Source: Micropterix aruncella
Taxonomy: Eukaryota > Arthropoda > Insecta > Lepidoptera > Micropterigidae
Direction of reading: 5' to 3'
DNA length: 64,000 nt
Assembly (NCBI GenBank): GCA_944548615.1
Contig: OX155974.1
Coordinates: 744,001-808,000 of the forward strand
Part shown: positions 22,524 to 33,727 of the stretch, one piece after another
How positions within the stretch are numbered: position 1 is the first letter of the stretch
Layout: each line of letters begins with the position of its first letter
Translations under genes and position numbers: made by a program
The notes under the pieces: generated by a model
What the model saw: only the letters and a program-made list of their open reading frames with translations
What the model was told of the DNA's origin: nothing
Database searches by the model: none

Positions 22524-23395
22524 CCCGCTGAGCACGTAACATCCATTTGGGGACATGAATGGCGGCCGCCGAAATTCTGAAACGTCCACTACTGGATATA
22601 GCGCTCGGCTCTTACGAAAATGTCGTTTAAATTTCGAAATGCGATTGTATATTCTATCGAATGATGCCATAATATAGCCAAATATGTCTCACTGTGAAAT
22701 TGCTCGATTGCCGCATGCGATCATAGTTTTATGAATAACTACGTCCCTTACAAAAACATCGATGACATCATTTCTGACCGACGTGTGACCGACGAACTGC
22801 GACGCGAGCCGGCTACACTAAAAAGTGATTTTTTGTGCGATTTTGTGTGATTTGGTGATTAAAAGTGAGTGATTTCCTTTCTAAAACTCTTAATCAACGA
22901 GCATTACTTATTGTGCGTAGCCCATTTCCTTTTCTTCATTTGTTTTCGAGTGAAAAACTTTGTGCGGCCAGGCGCCTTGTTTATCAAAATGGCTGGTAAT
23001 TTTCGTCACACTTTTGAAACGACGAAATATCACTTGATATGACGTAATATTTGTTTATTTCGCTAATTAAATAGTTATTACTTCATTTACATCAAAAATA
23101 ATCATAGGATTAAACGTATTTTGTGAATACAAAGTGTTTGAAACTGTCACCAGTTTTTTTGAGTTTGTAATTTGGCGGCAAAAAGCGATATTTCTCAATG
23201 TGTATAGTGAAACATAGTATTTCTATCGATAATGAACTAAAAAAAAAATTTTTATTTTTGAAGAAATTTGTATATTTGAATATTGGATTTTATAGTGAAA
23301 CTAAAATAACATAAAACTTATCATGCATAAATAAATAAAAAATGCAGCAGTAACATAAAAGTTTTTTCAAAATTTGGGCTTATTTACTGAGAAAA
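22524..23395. other. Intergenic DNA, possible 5' UTR exon
   Basis: No coding sequence. 22790-22866 is followed by AAAAGTGAGTG, a plausible splice donor, and the next acceptor is at 23605-23606 just before an ATG. It could be a non-coding first exon of the gene at 23607. This is inference from the splice signals only. Confidence 0.3.
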
Positions 23396-23515
23396 AATTG
23401 GACTGTTTCGTCCTAAAGCTTCTGTATGCTCACCTGACCAGTCAAAACGATCTAATATCTTTATAACTTCCTGAAGTGACGGGCTCGCCTGTAGCTGCGC
23501 CCATGGTTGACTCAC
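23396..23515 (-). repeat. RepA 5' fragment, inverted
   Basis: On the minus strand it carries GGGCGAGCCCGTCACTTCAG and AGGACGAAACAGTCCA, the diverged start of RepA. Confidence 0.55.
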
Positions 23516-23606
23516 GGGCGAGGAACTCCTCAACGGTCAAAAGCACAGACGCATTGGGATGACTATTTTGACTTTTTTCTTAAAAAATGTGTTTTTGTTT
23601 TTTTAG

Positions 23607-24223
23607 ATGTCAAGAAGATTCAATCTAAGCCCTGATCGGACCCCTCCTCGTGCCTTCATGGAGCTCCTGGAGGGGTCCGTGTCCGAATATTCGGACGAGG
23701 AAGCGGGTCCGGTATTTTGTTACGAGGACGGTGACGATGAATTGGACGACGATTACGCCTACGTTCCCTGCGATGTTGATATCGAGGAACGTCTCGATGC
23801 CACATCGCAGGCGATAGATCTGCCAATCGATCGGCAAGCCGTTGAAATCGAGGGCCATCTCGATCTCAACGACTTGCCGATAGATTGGCAGAGCCCAGGT
23901 GGTACTCTCCGACAATTGTAAGTATATATGTCAGTCTCTAGTCAGACTGTCAGACAGTATCAGTCAATTTATTTATTGTATTTTTATCTTTCGATAGTCA
24001 CTCGTCACCGTCCTCGGCGGACCCGCAACCGTCCACAAGTGCCGGCGCGTCGGCTGAGCCGCAACCATCGACCAGTGCCGGCGCGTCGGCTGCCGAGCCT
24101 CAGACGCCGTCGCCGTTCAAGAGGCCGACGATTCGCCGCCCGCCGCCCAGGACTGAACAGCGCTCGCCGCCCGGCACGGCCTACTACTGGCCGGACCATT
24201 TCCTCTCTCCAAGCTACAGAGAG
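23607..24223 (+). CDS. Two exons of an acidic protein with PSTSAGASA repeats, incomplete
   Basis: The acceptor TTTTTTTAG directly precedes ATG at 23607. Exon 23607-23917 ends at GTAAGT; exon 23998-24223 starts after GATAG and ends GAG before GTAAGA, and the phases match. The product so far is ~179 residues: a DE-rich region (SEYSDEEAGP, DDELDDDYAY), two QPSTSAGASAEPQ-like repeats, a basic proline stretch and YYWPDHFLSPSYRE. No domain is recognised. Acidic, serine-rich N-termini like this occur in piggyBac-type transposases, and one lies 5 kb downstream, but this exon ends in phase 0 while the 29023 exon needs two carried-in bases, so direct splicing does not fit. RepA debris begins ~100 bp after the last donor. 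It may be a gene truncated by repeats. Confidence 0.55.
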
Positions 24224-24324
24224 GTAAGAAATACAAATATTTATTTATTTTCCAATATTATTATCCAATATCAATATTATATCAATATTTTCCAATATCA
24301 ATATTATATCATAGTGGAACTTAT

Positions 24325-24716
24325 AACAGCCGTAAGAGGCCAACGCCTTAACCGCGAGATAGCCAGAAGTGTAACCCAACGGGCTTACACTCACGCCCTT
24401 ACTTCCAATTGCGACCAGATTCGAGAGTTCGAGGTCGCTTGCGCGGTCCTCTCCCTTACGAAGCGGTGAGACGGTGTAAACCGAATCTATCGCGGACCAC
24501 GGCATCCTTTGCCAGGCTGTTTACCCAGGATCGGGTTGCCGATGGTCGTTTCAAGAGCAGTCGCCGTAAGGTCCGCAACCACCCCCGCTCTATAGGAAAC
24601 AGTACTGCTTCCAGACTCCCCTGACTGTTAGTCAGAGTGCGCGATCGATTGGCTTATGCCGCACGGTGCGCAGACCGTATAGGAGCGCCAGAAGGTAGAT
24701 TTCCAGGGGAAACTGA
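24325..24716 (+). mobile_element. RepA copy, truncated
   Basis: Runs from CGTAAGAGGCCAACGCC to GGGGAAACTGA. It lacks the RepA 5' end and the final ~130 bases, and has a small internal deletion near 24420. Confidence 0.65.
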
Positions 24717-24771
24717 CTAAAATATCCTCGTTTAAAACGACGTTATCAATTTAATCAATTATAATAAATAA

Positions 24772-24950
24772 ATACAAACGGAGCTGCCATGGAATTCACC
24801 GACCGGAGTCGGGCCCATCATAATACTATTTTTTTACACTTCTGGGGGGTGAGCAGTGGATTCCGGACTTACGAACCGGCTGTGGTAGGTTTAGGACAGC
24901 TGTCTTGCCACATGTGAGCGTTCACCTTGCCACCCATTCCTCCCCCTTCG
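24772..24950 (-). repeat. Short interspersed repeat, copy 2
   Basis: The inverted counterpart of 18413-18590. Confidence 0.65.
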
Positions 24951-25264
24951 ATTACTAATAAATACATGTACGTAAATGCAAATGTATGTAAATAATAATA
25001 GTATGTAAATAATAGAAGTAGGTAAATGTATATATTTATGTATAAATGAGAATATTATATGTATAATGTTAAATATTATATAAACAAGTAAAATATTACC
25101 ATAGTTCTATAATTGCAGTATAAAATTACGTGCGCATCTTAATTTAAAAGAAAAGAATCTACCCTAGTACGTGCACCTAGTTGGGTAGTTTTTAAGACAT
25201 AATTTTTGTACTACTTTCTCTTAAATAAAGCATTATCTATATAGCTATATCAAGCTCTCGCTAG

Positions 25265-25928
25265 CTCGTTCACAGAGCACCAACACGGGTTTCTTAAAAA
25301 TCGGTCGGTTGTTACAAACCTCGCTCATTTTACTGATTATACTTTGGGACGTATGGATCGGCGTATTCAGGTGGACGCGATATATACTGACTTCTCAAAG
25401 GCCTTTGATCGTGTCAATCATGTTGAGCTAATAGCTCTTTTATATACAATTGGCTTTTATTATAATTACAATATACATAGACAATTGACTTTTATATATA
25501 ATTAACTTTAAATATACAATTGGCAATGATGAAATTCTGGAAGTAGATCGAGTGCGTGATCTAGGAGTCATCTTAGATCGCAAGCTTTTATGAATAAGCA
25601 CATTGATTCAGTCGTCAACAGGGCTTACAGCACCCTCGGTTTTATCATGAGAGTTTGTAGACCTCTTAAAAACACTCATTCTTTGACAACGGTTTATGTT
25701 GCATACGTACGCAGCCTGCTTGAATTTGCTTCTAATATTTGGTCTCCACAGTATGCTACATACAAGCTGAGGATTGAGCGTATTCAAAAACGATTTATAC
25801 GTCATCTAAATTACCGCTTATTTTCCAGCGGCTTGTCGTACGCTGAAGGTCTGCAACGCTACGGTTTAGAGACATTAGAGGACCGGCGAGTAGTATCAGA
25901 TATGTCGTTTCTACATAAAAGTGTGTAA
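25265..25928 (+). pseudogene. LINE reverse transcriptase fragment
   Basis: 25270-25440 encodes EHQHGFLKNRSVVTNL and DAIYTDFSKAFDRVNH, the palm-A region of a non-LTR reverse transcriptase. After a deletion the frame resumes with DRVRDLGVILDRK, and 25590-25928 encodes the C-terminal region (SLLEFASNIWSPQYATYKLR, IERIQKRFIRHLNY). The FADD motif lies in the deleted part. It is a dead Jockey/CR1-like copy. Confidence 0.75.
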
Positions 25929-26114
25929 TGATATAAAATCGAACGCCTCCTGTCAAATAGAATACTTAATATCTAAACCAAACCATGCCAAGTAAGTACA
26001 CCTATTGCCATCTATACGCAGCAACGGGAAGGCAAGGTGAATGGTCTTCAAAGCGTAAAAGTAGTAATTAGTCGATTCATTCATTATCCTAAAATTTAAA
26101 TCAATTTCAAAACT

Positions 26115-27379
26115 TGTAGCGACATCTAGCGGAAAAGAAAAGCGAGAAATGTTACCGTCGATAAGCAGATAACTGTAAAAATGCCGACAAGAGAATATAA
26201 AATGTATTAAAATAAGATTAAAACTCAATAAAACAATAAAACGTTTATATATTCGTTAAAAATGAAGCGTAATAGCAATAAACCACTAAATAAAATAAAA
26301 CTAAATAGACTGAGCTAAATCATAATTAGAAATTGATTCGATAGATCAGATGCAGCACTAACGGATGAACGAACGCAGTAAAGGAATACGCGAGATTGGC
26401 GCCTTGGTATAAATTTATCTCGTGATCCAATAAATATATAAAAAAAATAACTCCTGAGTTCACAACGCCCTGACGGAAGACTGTAGCATCCGTCAGTGTG
26501 ATAAATAGTGCATCGACAAATCAAACGATGTCGGATATTCAGTAATGACAAATATCGTACTTATAAGTACCTTAAAAAATAAAAAAATCTCAGCTGATTG
26601 GAGCAATCGTCAACCGATATTGAGAAAGTGACTTAAAACTGTTAGCATACATTGATCTGGAAGTATTTAACTATAGAACACCTTTGATAATCCACTAGAT
26701 AAGAATTGTGTCATAGAACATCAAAAATCAATATTTCTCATCAAGACGAGATCTTAAAAGTGTAGGTTACAAGCCGATCTTAACTTATAAACCTCAAATT
26801 GATTCAAACTATCTAAAACCAAGTGCATAAGGGTCTAACAAATTGGTCTAGACACATAGAATACTCCTTATTATTCTTCTTCTTCTTTTGGAGAATACAT
26901 TTTAGTCAGGACAGGAGAAATTCACATATGAAGGAGCGCGTACAAGAGGAAACAGGGCTATCCACTTGAAATCTTATTCTCTGCATACTTTGAATATCTT
27001 TATACATATATTAGCATCTTCCTCTTCGTTTAGTCACTTCTCCGTTCAATTTTATCTTCTTCATCAAGCGCTTATCGCTGATGACACATCGCGCGCACGT
27101 CTAAGTAAGTAATAATATAAAAATAAAAGTTATACGCTACAAATGTCTCCCAATTGGTGGGGCTGTTTGAAGGTTGTTTGAAGATTGGTTGAAGATTGAT
27201 TAGCATAGATATTAAAATTATAATCCATAGACTCAAACAATATAACAAGAAATTAAATATAACAATAAAAGAAAATAAAAAGATAAATTTAAAAAAAATT
27301 GCTACAAAATGGCGTGCCCAAAGTGGGGCCAATAGAAGCAACAACAATAAGTAATGTAAATAAAAAATAATTCGCTACA
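26115..27379 (+). mobile_element. Possible LTR with duplicated end and primer-binding site
   Basis: Starts TGTAGCG (26115) and has CGCTACA at 27135-27141 and 27373-27379, perfect inverted termini for an LTR. GCTACAAAATGG plus TGCCCAAAGTGGGGCC follows at 27301 and 27374, resembling a primer-binding site of insect BEL/Pao or Gypsy elements. A third, diverged GCTACA end is at 27136. No gag or pol follows. The boundaries are inferred. Confidence 0.4.
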
Positions 27380-27409
27380 AAATGGTGCCCAAAGTGGGGC
27401 CAATAGTAG

Positions 27410-28211
27410 CAAAGCAAACAATCATAATTAAAGAAAATAATCATAATAAATAATCATTATAAGAAGAAATTACAAGTAATATAAAAGATAATATTAAAAA
27501 AATTGCTACAAGTGTTCATACTGGGTTGGACAGTTCATACCTCCGGAGTAGGGTGAGCATATGAGCGCCTTCCCGACTCGCACGTGCTCACTCAACTTTT
27601 TACGTACCAAGGTTCAACACTAACTATGGTTCCAATTCGTTATTGCCGCGCGTTATGTATGCATACAATGTATGCTTTAACGATATTGACATATTTAACC
27701 ATCAGAATAGTCGATCCTTTGTTAAGGAAGTACGTGAAAAGCTGATTATCAGATCGGATTGAATTAGCATGCACAAGCACTCACAAGCACATTCGCACTA
27801 CAGATACACACACCCACACATACATACACGCACCATATTTTGTAATCCTTATATAGCAAATATAGTAAAGGCGGAATATTCTTACTTTCCAGAGGTCTCC
27901 GTTGCGCGCTCTTCGGTCTTCGCCCGCTGGCTCTGGCACATCATCACCTGCCTCTGTTTGGTCGCCGAGTGCTCTAAGGTTAGAACTTATTCATTTTATA
28001 TTGACTTTTTGATCGATCGATTGGTGGGGGTAGGTACATCAAGACAGTAGACAAAGTACAAACGCGAGAATTAACCGAAGCGGCCAGACTACATTTGCCA
28101 TTGTGCGTCGTAAGTGCGACGGGGTCGCACGTGTCTTCGTTCTCCCATAATCTCTCCTATATAAGCGCACTATAACGCTCGTCACCAGTTAAAGGTTATC
28201 TTATTTTTACT
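27410..28211. other. Intergenic DNA
   Basis: No supported gene. A CA/CACA-rich run lies at 27770-27830. The short open frames have no recognisable features. Confidence 0.5.
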
Positions 28212-28960
28212 TTGTTTTCACCATCGAGTAAGTTTTCAGAAATTCACAAAACGATCACAAACAAATTTATTGAAATTTATGTTGGCAATTGCAATTTAGG
28301 GGCAATTGTAGCATTCGTTGAGGATCTTATATGTTTCAACGAGGTCACCCCTGGTCCGACGATCCTTAAGTGTAGGCAGCTGCAATCTGCGGAGTCGTTC
28401 TGCGTATTCCAGATTTTTGAACCCCATTGGCATCTCGGTCGCTCGGCGGTTTCAGGCTGTGACCTCTTAAGTGACGGTTTGAATTGAACACAAACATGCT
28501 TTCCAACTCTAGGCAGTCATAGTGTTGCCTCAGTATTTTGTATGTCTCTATGAGATCTCCTCTGCATCTCCGTCGCTCCAGAGTTGTCAGTTTGAGGATT
28601 TTTAATCTACGTTCATAGGGTGTTTTTCTTAAGGTTTTTGGCAGTTTTGTCGCTCTACGTTGTATACTTTCAAGCGGGTCGATGTCCTTGGCAAAATAAG
28701 GATTCCAGATTTGAAAACAATACTCAATCAGAGGACGACTGTAGGTTTTGTTAATTTTTTGAAATGTCTGTATCGTCAATACTTGAAAAGCTTTCTTTAC
28801 CAAATATAGAAGTGAGTTTGCCCGTTTTACGATGTTTTCAATATGGTTTGCCCATTTCTAGTTGTCCGTTATCGTTATACCGAGATGCATTTCTTAGGGT
28901 TGATTTTAATAACCCAGACTTGAGTCCATTTTGTGATTTCATCTAAAGCTTCTCTTAACG
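28212..28960 (-). pseudogene. Two adjoining LINE C-terminal fragments
   Basis: Minus strand 28960-28440 encodes LGITITDN, then IVKRANSLLYLVKKAF, YSRPLIEYCFQIWNPYF and RRRCRGDLIETYKILRQHYD, the end of a CR1-like reverse transcriptase protein. Directly after it, 28407-28290 encodes a second, different C-terminus, LEYAERLRRLQLPTLKDRRT followed by RGDLVETYKILNECYN. They are two LINE remnants in the same orientation. The 47999-49075 LINE is related to the first. Confidence 0.7.
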
Positions 28961-29022
28961 TTCCACAACTCAAAACAGCATCTGCAGTAAGCTAACATCA
29001 TTGTTTAAATTTGAATTTTCAG

Positions 29023-31066
29023 CGTCCCTTTGGCGGCGGCGGGGCGAGTCCAGGGGAGAGCAGCGGGCGGGCGGCGCTTGAGAGCCGGCGCACGGGGCGG
29101 AGCGGCGGGCAGCGGACGGGCCGGCGCGGCGGCTGGCGAAGGAGGCGGCGCAGTGGCTGGCGGGCGAGGCGGCGCGGCGGGCGCCGGGCGCCGGGGGCGG
29201 GCAGCCGGCGGGGGGCGACGGGGGCGAGCGGCGGCGGGGTCGAGGGGGTTTAGAGGCGGTAGGCACGCCGCCAACAGAGCTGTGCTCGGTGAGACTGTGT
29301 GGTGTCGAGGCAATCCGATTGTTGAAGTATGTAAGAATGATGAAGACATCCCCGCGCCATTGAAAGAGTTAGTGGATAAGGCGGAGAAGGTTTCTCGTGA
29401 TCGGCGCGCTAGGGAGACAGCAAGGTTATTGCGGCTGCGGGACGTCGGCACGAATGCGGACGAAAGCGACGAGAACGAGTTGTCAGTGGATGCGGAATCC
29501 ATCATATCGCGGGAACTGTTCGAAGGAGATAGAACGGCAATGCAATTCCAGTGGTTCCCTGTGGATACTTTTAGGGGCCGCCGGGAAGAATTTCATTGTC
29601 GCGCTGGTCCTACCGTTCAGGTCCAAAGTGAATATGAGGCGTTCCGCTCTTTTTGGGACGATCAAATTCTGGAGCATATCGTGCAGGAAACTAATCGGTA
29701 TGCTATAGAACTGTCGGCTGCTTCGGAAAGGTTTGCTAGAGATTGGTACGAGACAAATGTGCATGAAATAATGATACTTCTTGCATTTTACCTTTTGAGT
29801 GGCATTGTTAGGCTGCCATCACAAAATGATAAATTTTCAAATCATCCCCTGTTGAAAAACCCCGTGTTTAGAAATCTAATATCAAAAGACCGTTTTTGGT
29901 ATTTAAGCGGAGCCCTTCATTTTGTAGACAAGTCTACCCGCACGCCCGACTCACCCAGGACTTTCTGTCTTGGTCCATTGGTTGATCACTTCAACGAAAA
30001 GTTTCAAACTAATTACGTGATGGAACAAGACATATCGTTGGATGAGTCGTTGCTGTTATGGAAAGGTAACCTGCTCTTCAAGCAGTTCATTAAAACTAAA
30101 TCCGCCAAATTCGGCATTAAAACATTTGAAATTTGCGAATCGACTACTGGTTACCTGTGGTCGTTTCATATTTATACGGGTAAAAATCACGCTGATCAAT
30201 CTCCGCTTCCAAAGAGCACCGAGATTGTCGCACGCCTCATGAAGCCTCTTCTAAACAAAGGCTATATTTTGTACATGGATAATTGGTTCAATTCGCCTAT
30301 GTTATCAAGGTTTCTGAAGCGGAACAAAACAGATTGTGTTGGCACTTTGCGTAGATCGCGCAAAAATGTGCCGGCACTGCTCCAACTGGCAAAGGTTGAT
30401 CAAGGCACTTGTCTAGCACGGCATTCCGGGGATGTTGTTGTGATGGCTTACCAAGATAAGAACCAGATTTACGTAACGTCAACATACCATACCACTGAGT
30501 CTCTACTAATAGACGGTAGACCTGGACGTCCATCACACTATAGACCGGCGCTTATTGCGGACTACAATCTCAAAATGGGTGGTGTTGACAAGAAGGATCA
30601 ACAGCTAGAGCCTTTCCTGGTTGAAACTAAAAAAAATATGAAGTGGTACAAGAAACTTTTCAAGAGACTCCTCAATGTATCTGTATTTAACAGTTGCATT
30701 GTCTTCAGAAAGTGTTTTCCCGAGAAGAGAATGATTTCTCACAAGGACTTTCGATTAAATTTGATTGAAGAGATTATGGAGCAGCATTTGGCTCATGTCC
30801 CTCTTCGAGCAAGTCATGTACGACCAACCAGAGACGTCCGCTTACCAGCTGTACGTTTTTCAGGCTCTGGGCATGGACATTACCCAGAGCTAATACCTGC
30901 CAATGCTGCAGGTAGTACTCCGCGAATTCAATGTATCTGGTGCAAACTACGTCGTCCTCGAGTACCAGGTAAGATTGGACCAAGAACCAGGTTCCAGTGT
31001 AAGAAGTGCTTAAAGCCACTGTGTTTGGAACCACCTTGTTTCGAGGAATTCCATACATTGGAGTAG
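29023..31066 (+). CDS. piggyBac-type (DDD) transposase or derived protein
   Basis: Open from the acceptor TTTGAATTTTCAG (ending 29022) to the stop at 31066, about 680 residues; counting below starts at the TTG at 29030. The first ~95 residues are GC-rich Gly/Ala/Arg sequence. The transposase core follows: LLAFYLLSGIVRLP, then D338 in SLDESLLLWKG, D417 in YILYMDNWFNSP and D520 in KMGGVDKKDQ, matching the catalytic triad of the family. The C-terminus has the cysteine-rich domain CIWCKLRRP...CKKCLKPLCLEPPC. The first in-frame ATG is near 29539, well inside the protein, so the true start should be in an upstream exon. I found no TTAA-flanked terminal repeats, so an intact transposon or a domesticated gene are both possible. 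An uninterrupted frame suggests youth or selection. Confidence 0.85.
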
Positions 31067-31240
31067 GCTGATTCTCTGTTTTATAGTGATTTTTATAAAA
31101 ATAGTTGACATTAGTTTACCTATAGTATCATTATTTCAGTACGATGGATGGATGGATGTGTGATGATTGATTGGATCTGTAGAATTTGGGGGGGGGGGGG
31201 GGTGTTGGCTCGGTGCTCGATACAAACTAAAAGTTATCCA

Positions 31241-31416
31241 AAATCGAAGACTATCGCGGTTGTGACATTATAAATAGGATAGAAAACGAATTTACCACGT
31301 GAAATTTGTAGGACCCGACGTTTCGGTGACGTTGTCTACCCTAGACAAAGGCGGCTGCAACGTCACCGAAACGTGGGGTCCTACAAATTTCTCGCGGTAA
31401 ATTCGTTTTCTATCCT
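31241..31416. repeat. Palindromic MITE, copy M1
   Basis: Arms GAAAACGAATTTACC and GGTAAATTCGTTTTC enclose CCGACGTTTCGGTGACGTTG and its complement. The left side has lost ~12 bases of the centre. ATCGAAGACTATCGCGGTTG precedes it. Confidence 0.75.
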
Positions 31417-31575
31417 AAAAAATAAAAGTTATCCATCTCTGATACTTGGTAATAACTGTATTTCATCATTAGGTATAATTTTATGTACCAACTGATAAAC
31501 TGTATGACTCACACTGAGAAAAATATTAGATTGATTCTTACATAATGTTTTATATAGAATAACGATGTTTTACTC

Positions 31576-31771
31576 TAAAATCGAAGACTATCGCGGTTGT
31601 TTGACATTATAAATAGGATAGAAAACGAATTTACCGCTTGAAATTTGTAGGACCCGACGTTTCGGTGACGTTGCAGCCGCCGTTGTCTACCCTAGACAAC
31701 GGCGGCTGCAACGTCACCGAAACGTCGGGTCCTACAAATTTCAAGCGGTAAATTCGTTTTCTATTCTATTT
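31576..31771. repeat. Palindromic MITE, copy M2, almost perfect
   Basis: Arms of ~80 bases from AAATAGGATAGAAAACGAAT to the matching CGTTTTCTATTCTATTT meet at GTCTACCCTAGAC. Few mismatches, so a long hairpin is possible. It belongs to the same family as M1. Confidence 0.8.
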
Positions 31772-32595
31772 ATGAGGTTTTACTCGAAATTTTGTTGTAT
31801 TACAAGGAGTTTTGATGAAACTCCATTACTCGATTATATGTATCATTATATTTTAACATGATTCATGTGTCCGACTAACCGTACGTATACTACTACATGC
31901 TGCCATGTTAGAAGCGAGATCCCAAGTCGCACCTAATGAAATATACGTAATCCTTGTTGAAACATGCGTATTTCCGTGTATTACAGCGCTATATTTTTCT
32001 CAGTGTACAGCTTGTTTGTATCGGCAAGCCACAAGTTGCCGCCGTCGCTCACTACTCACTACCGTTGAATAAGCCGATACTCCGCAATTTTTTAATTGTT
32101 TATATTTTTCTATGTTTCGTTTGTATTCTATTTTTTTTATTCATACGTAATCACGCTGTGATGTAACATGATGTGTTTTTTGTGATACATTATAAGTTTT
32201 TATCAAATGTGGCAATTTTTAAACGTTCATGTATTTTGTACTGGAAATTTAGTACCAATAAAAAAATTGAAAGCATAAGTCGCATAAAATATAATTGATA
32301 AAATCCAATCTTGTCAACTTTTTTCACTTAGATTTTTTTTGTCAAATTTTTCTATGTTTCCTTTGTATATAAAGAAACCAATACATGTATACCTAATCCA
32401 ACTGATGAAAGTTTTTATTTTAGTCGGTACAATTGTTTTATTTGTTTATTTTGTATTACATGTTTGTTTTATTTTTATCAAATGAGTGTTGTTACTATAA
32501 AATTTTGTACTGGAAATTTAGTAAATAAAAAAAAAATGGTTTGTTGAGTTTTCTTCTAGGATTTTTTAATAATAATAATTATTATTATTATAAAT
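31772..32595. other. AT-rich intergenic DNA
   Basis: No gene recognised. The short open frame at 31954-32166 has no supporting features. Confidence 0.5.
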
Positions 32596-32601
32596 AGCTT
32601 T

Positions 32602-33228
32602 TAAAACGAATTTACCGCGTGAAGTTTGTAGCACCCGACGTTTCGGCGATGTTGCAGCGGCCGCTGTCCAGTCTACTCTGGATAACGGCGGCTGCAACGT
32701 CGCCGAAACGTCGGGTGCTACAAACTTCACGCGGTAAATTCGTTTTTTAACCACTTTGTATAATGCCTTTGCCATTATTATAAAATCAAAAACTTAACGC
32801 GTTTGTTTGACATTATAAATAGCTTTATAAACGAATTTACCGCGTGAAGTTTGTAGCACCCGACGTTTCGGCGATGTTGCAGCGGCCGCTGTCCAGTCTA
32901 CCCTGGACAACGGCGGCTGCAACGTCGCCGAAACGTCGGGTGCCACATAGTTCACGCGGTAAATTCGTTTATAAAGCTATTTATAATGTCAAACAACCGC
33001 GATAATCTTTTTCATAATAATTGCAAAGGCATGATACAAATGTGGTTAAAAAACGAATTTACCACGTAAAGTTTAGACACCAACGTTTCGGCGACGTTGC
33101 AGCCGCCGCTGTCCAGTCTACCCTGGGCAACGTCGCCGAAACGTCGGGTGCTACACACTTCACGCGGTAAATTCGTTTATAAAGCTATAATGTGAAGCAA
33201 CCGCGATAGTCTGATTTCATAATAATTG
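32602..33228. repeat. Three nested palindromic MITEs, M3-M5
   Basis: M3 32602-32748, M4 32800-33000 and M5 33049-33190 share ACGAATTTACCGCGTGAAGT arms and a CGACGTTTCGGCGA centre. M4's arms extend through TTATAAATAGCTTTATAAAC. The spacers between them are inverted copies of each other (TAATGCCTTTGCCATTATTA and ATAATTGCAAAGGCAT), so the whole 32.7-33.06 kb region is one larger palindrome around M4. Confidence 0.75.
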
Positions 33229-33276
33229 CAAAGGCATACAAAAGTGGTTAGAAGTTTTTCGAATGTATTGAAAACT

Positions 33277-33575
33277 TGACGCTTATTAGATGTCCAATAA
33301 CTAATTATTATACTCCAGTCACATTTCATAGAAGAAACTAGAAAATCACACTCCGAATTTGCCTAAACAAATGAGCACGCACCGCGGCGATATTGCATAG
33401 ACAGGCGCGCTGCCTAATTTTATCGATATTCGCGAAATCGCGGGGTGCGCATACCTATTTGTTTACGTAATTAGTATGAAAGAATTACCATATTTTGAGT
33501 GTGATTTCCTATAGTTTTTCTATGAAATGTGACTCTTTAGAGTATAATAATTAGTTATTAGACATATAATAAGCA
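33277..33575. repeat. Fold-back element
   Basis: CTTATTAGATGTCCAATAAC...CACATTTCATAGAA on the left pairs with TTCTATGAAATGTG...GTTATTAGACATATAATAAG on the right, with a GC-rich centre around 33378-33455. It is non-coding. Confidence 0.65.
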
Positions 33576-33727
33576 CATAATAACACAATATATTTGAAAA
33601 ACTTTATCCACTTTTGTATTATGACCTGTCAAAATTAATACCAAATTTTCGTCACCGACTCGCAAAAGTTTGGATTTTTCTGTAATATCAGACAAAGTTG
33701 AAAAGTCTGGTATGATTTTATAAGAAG

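Noticed and set aside
29005..29505. A proline/alanine-rich protein on the minus strand
   Set aside because: It is the shadow of the GC-rich start of the piggyBac-type frame.
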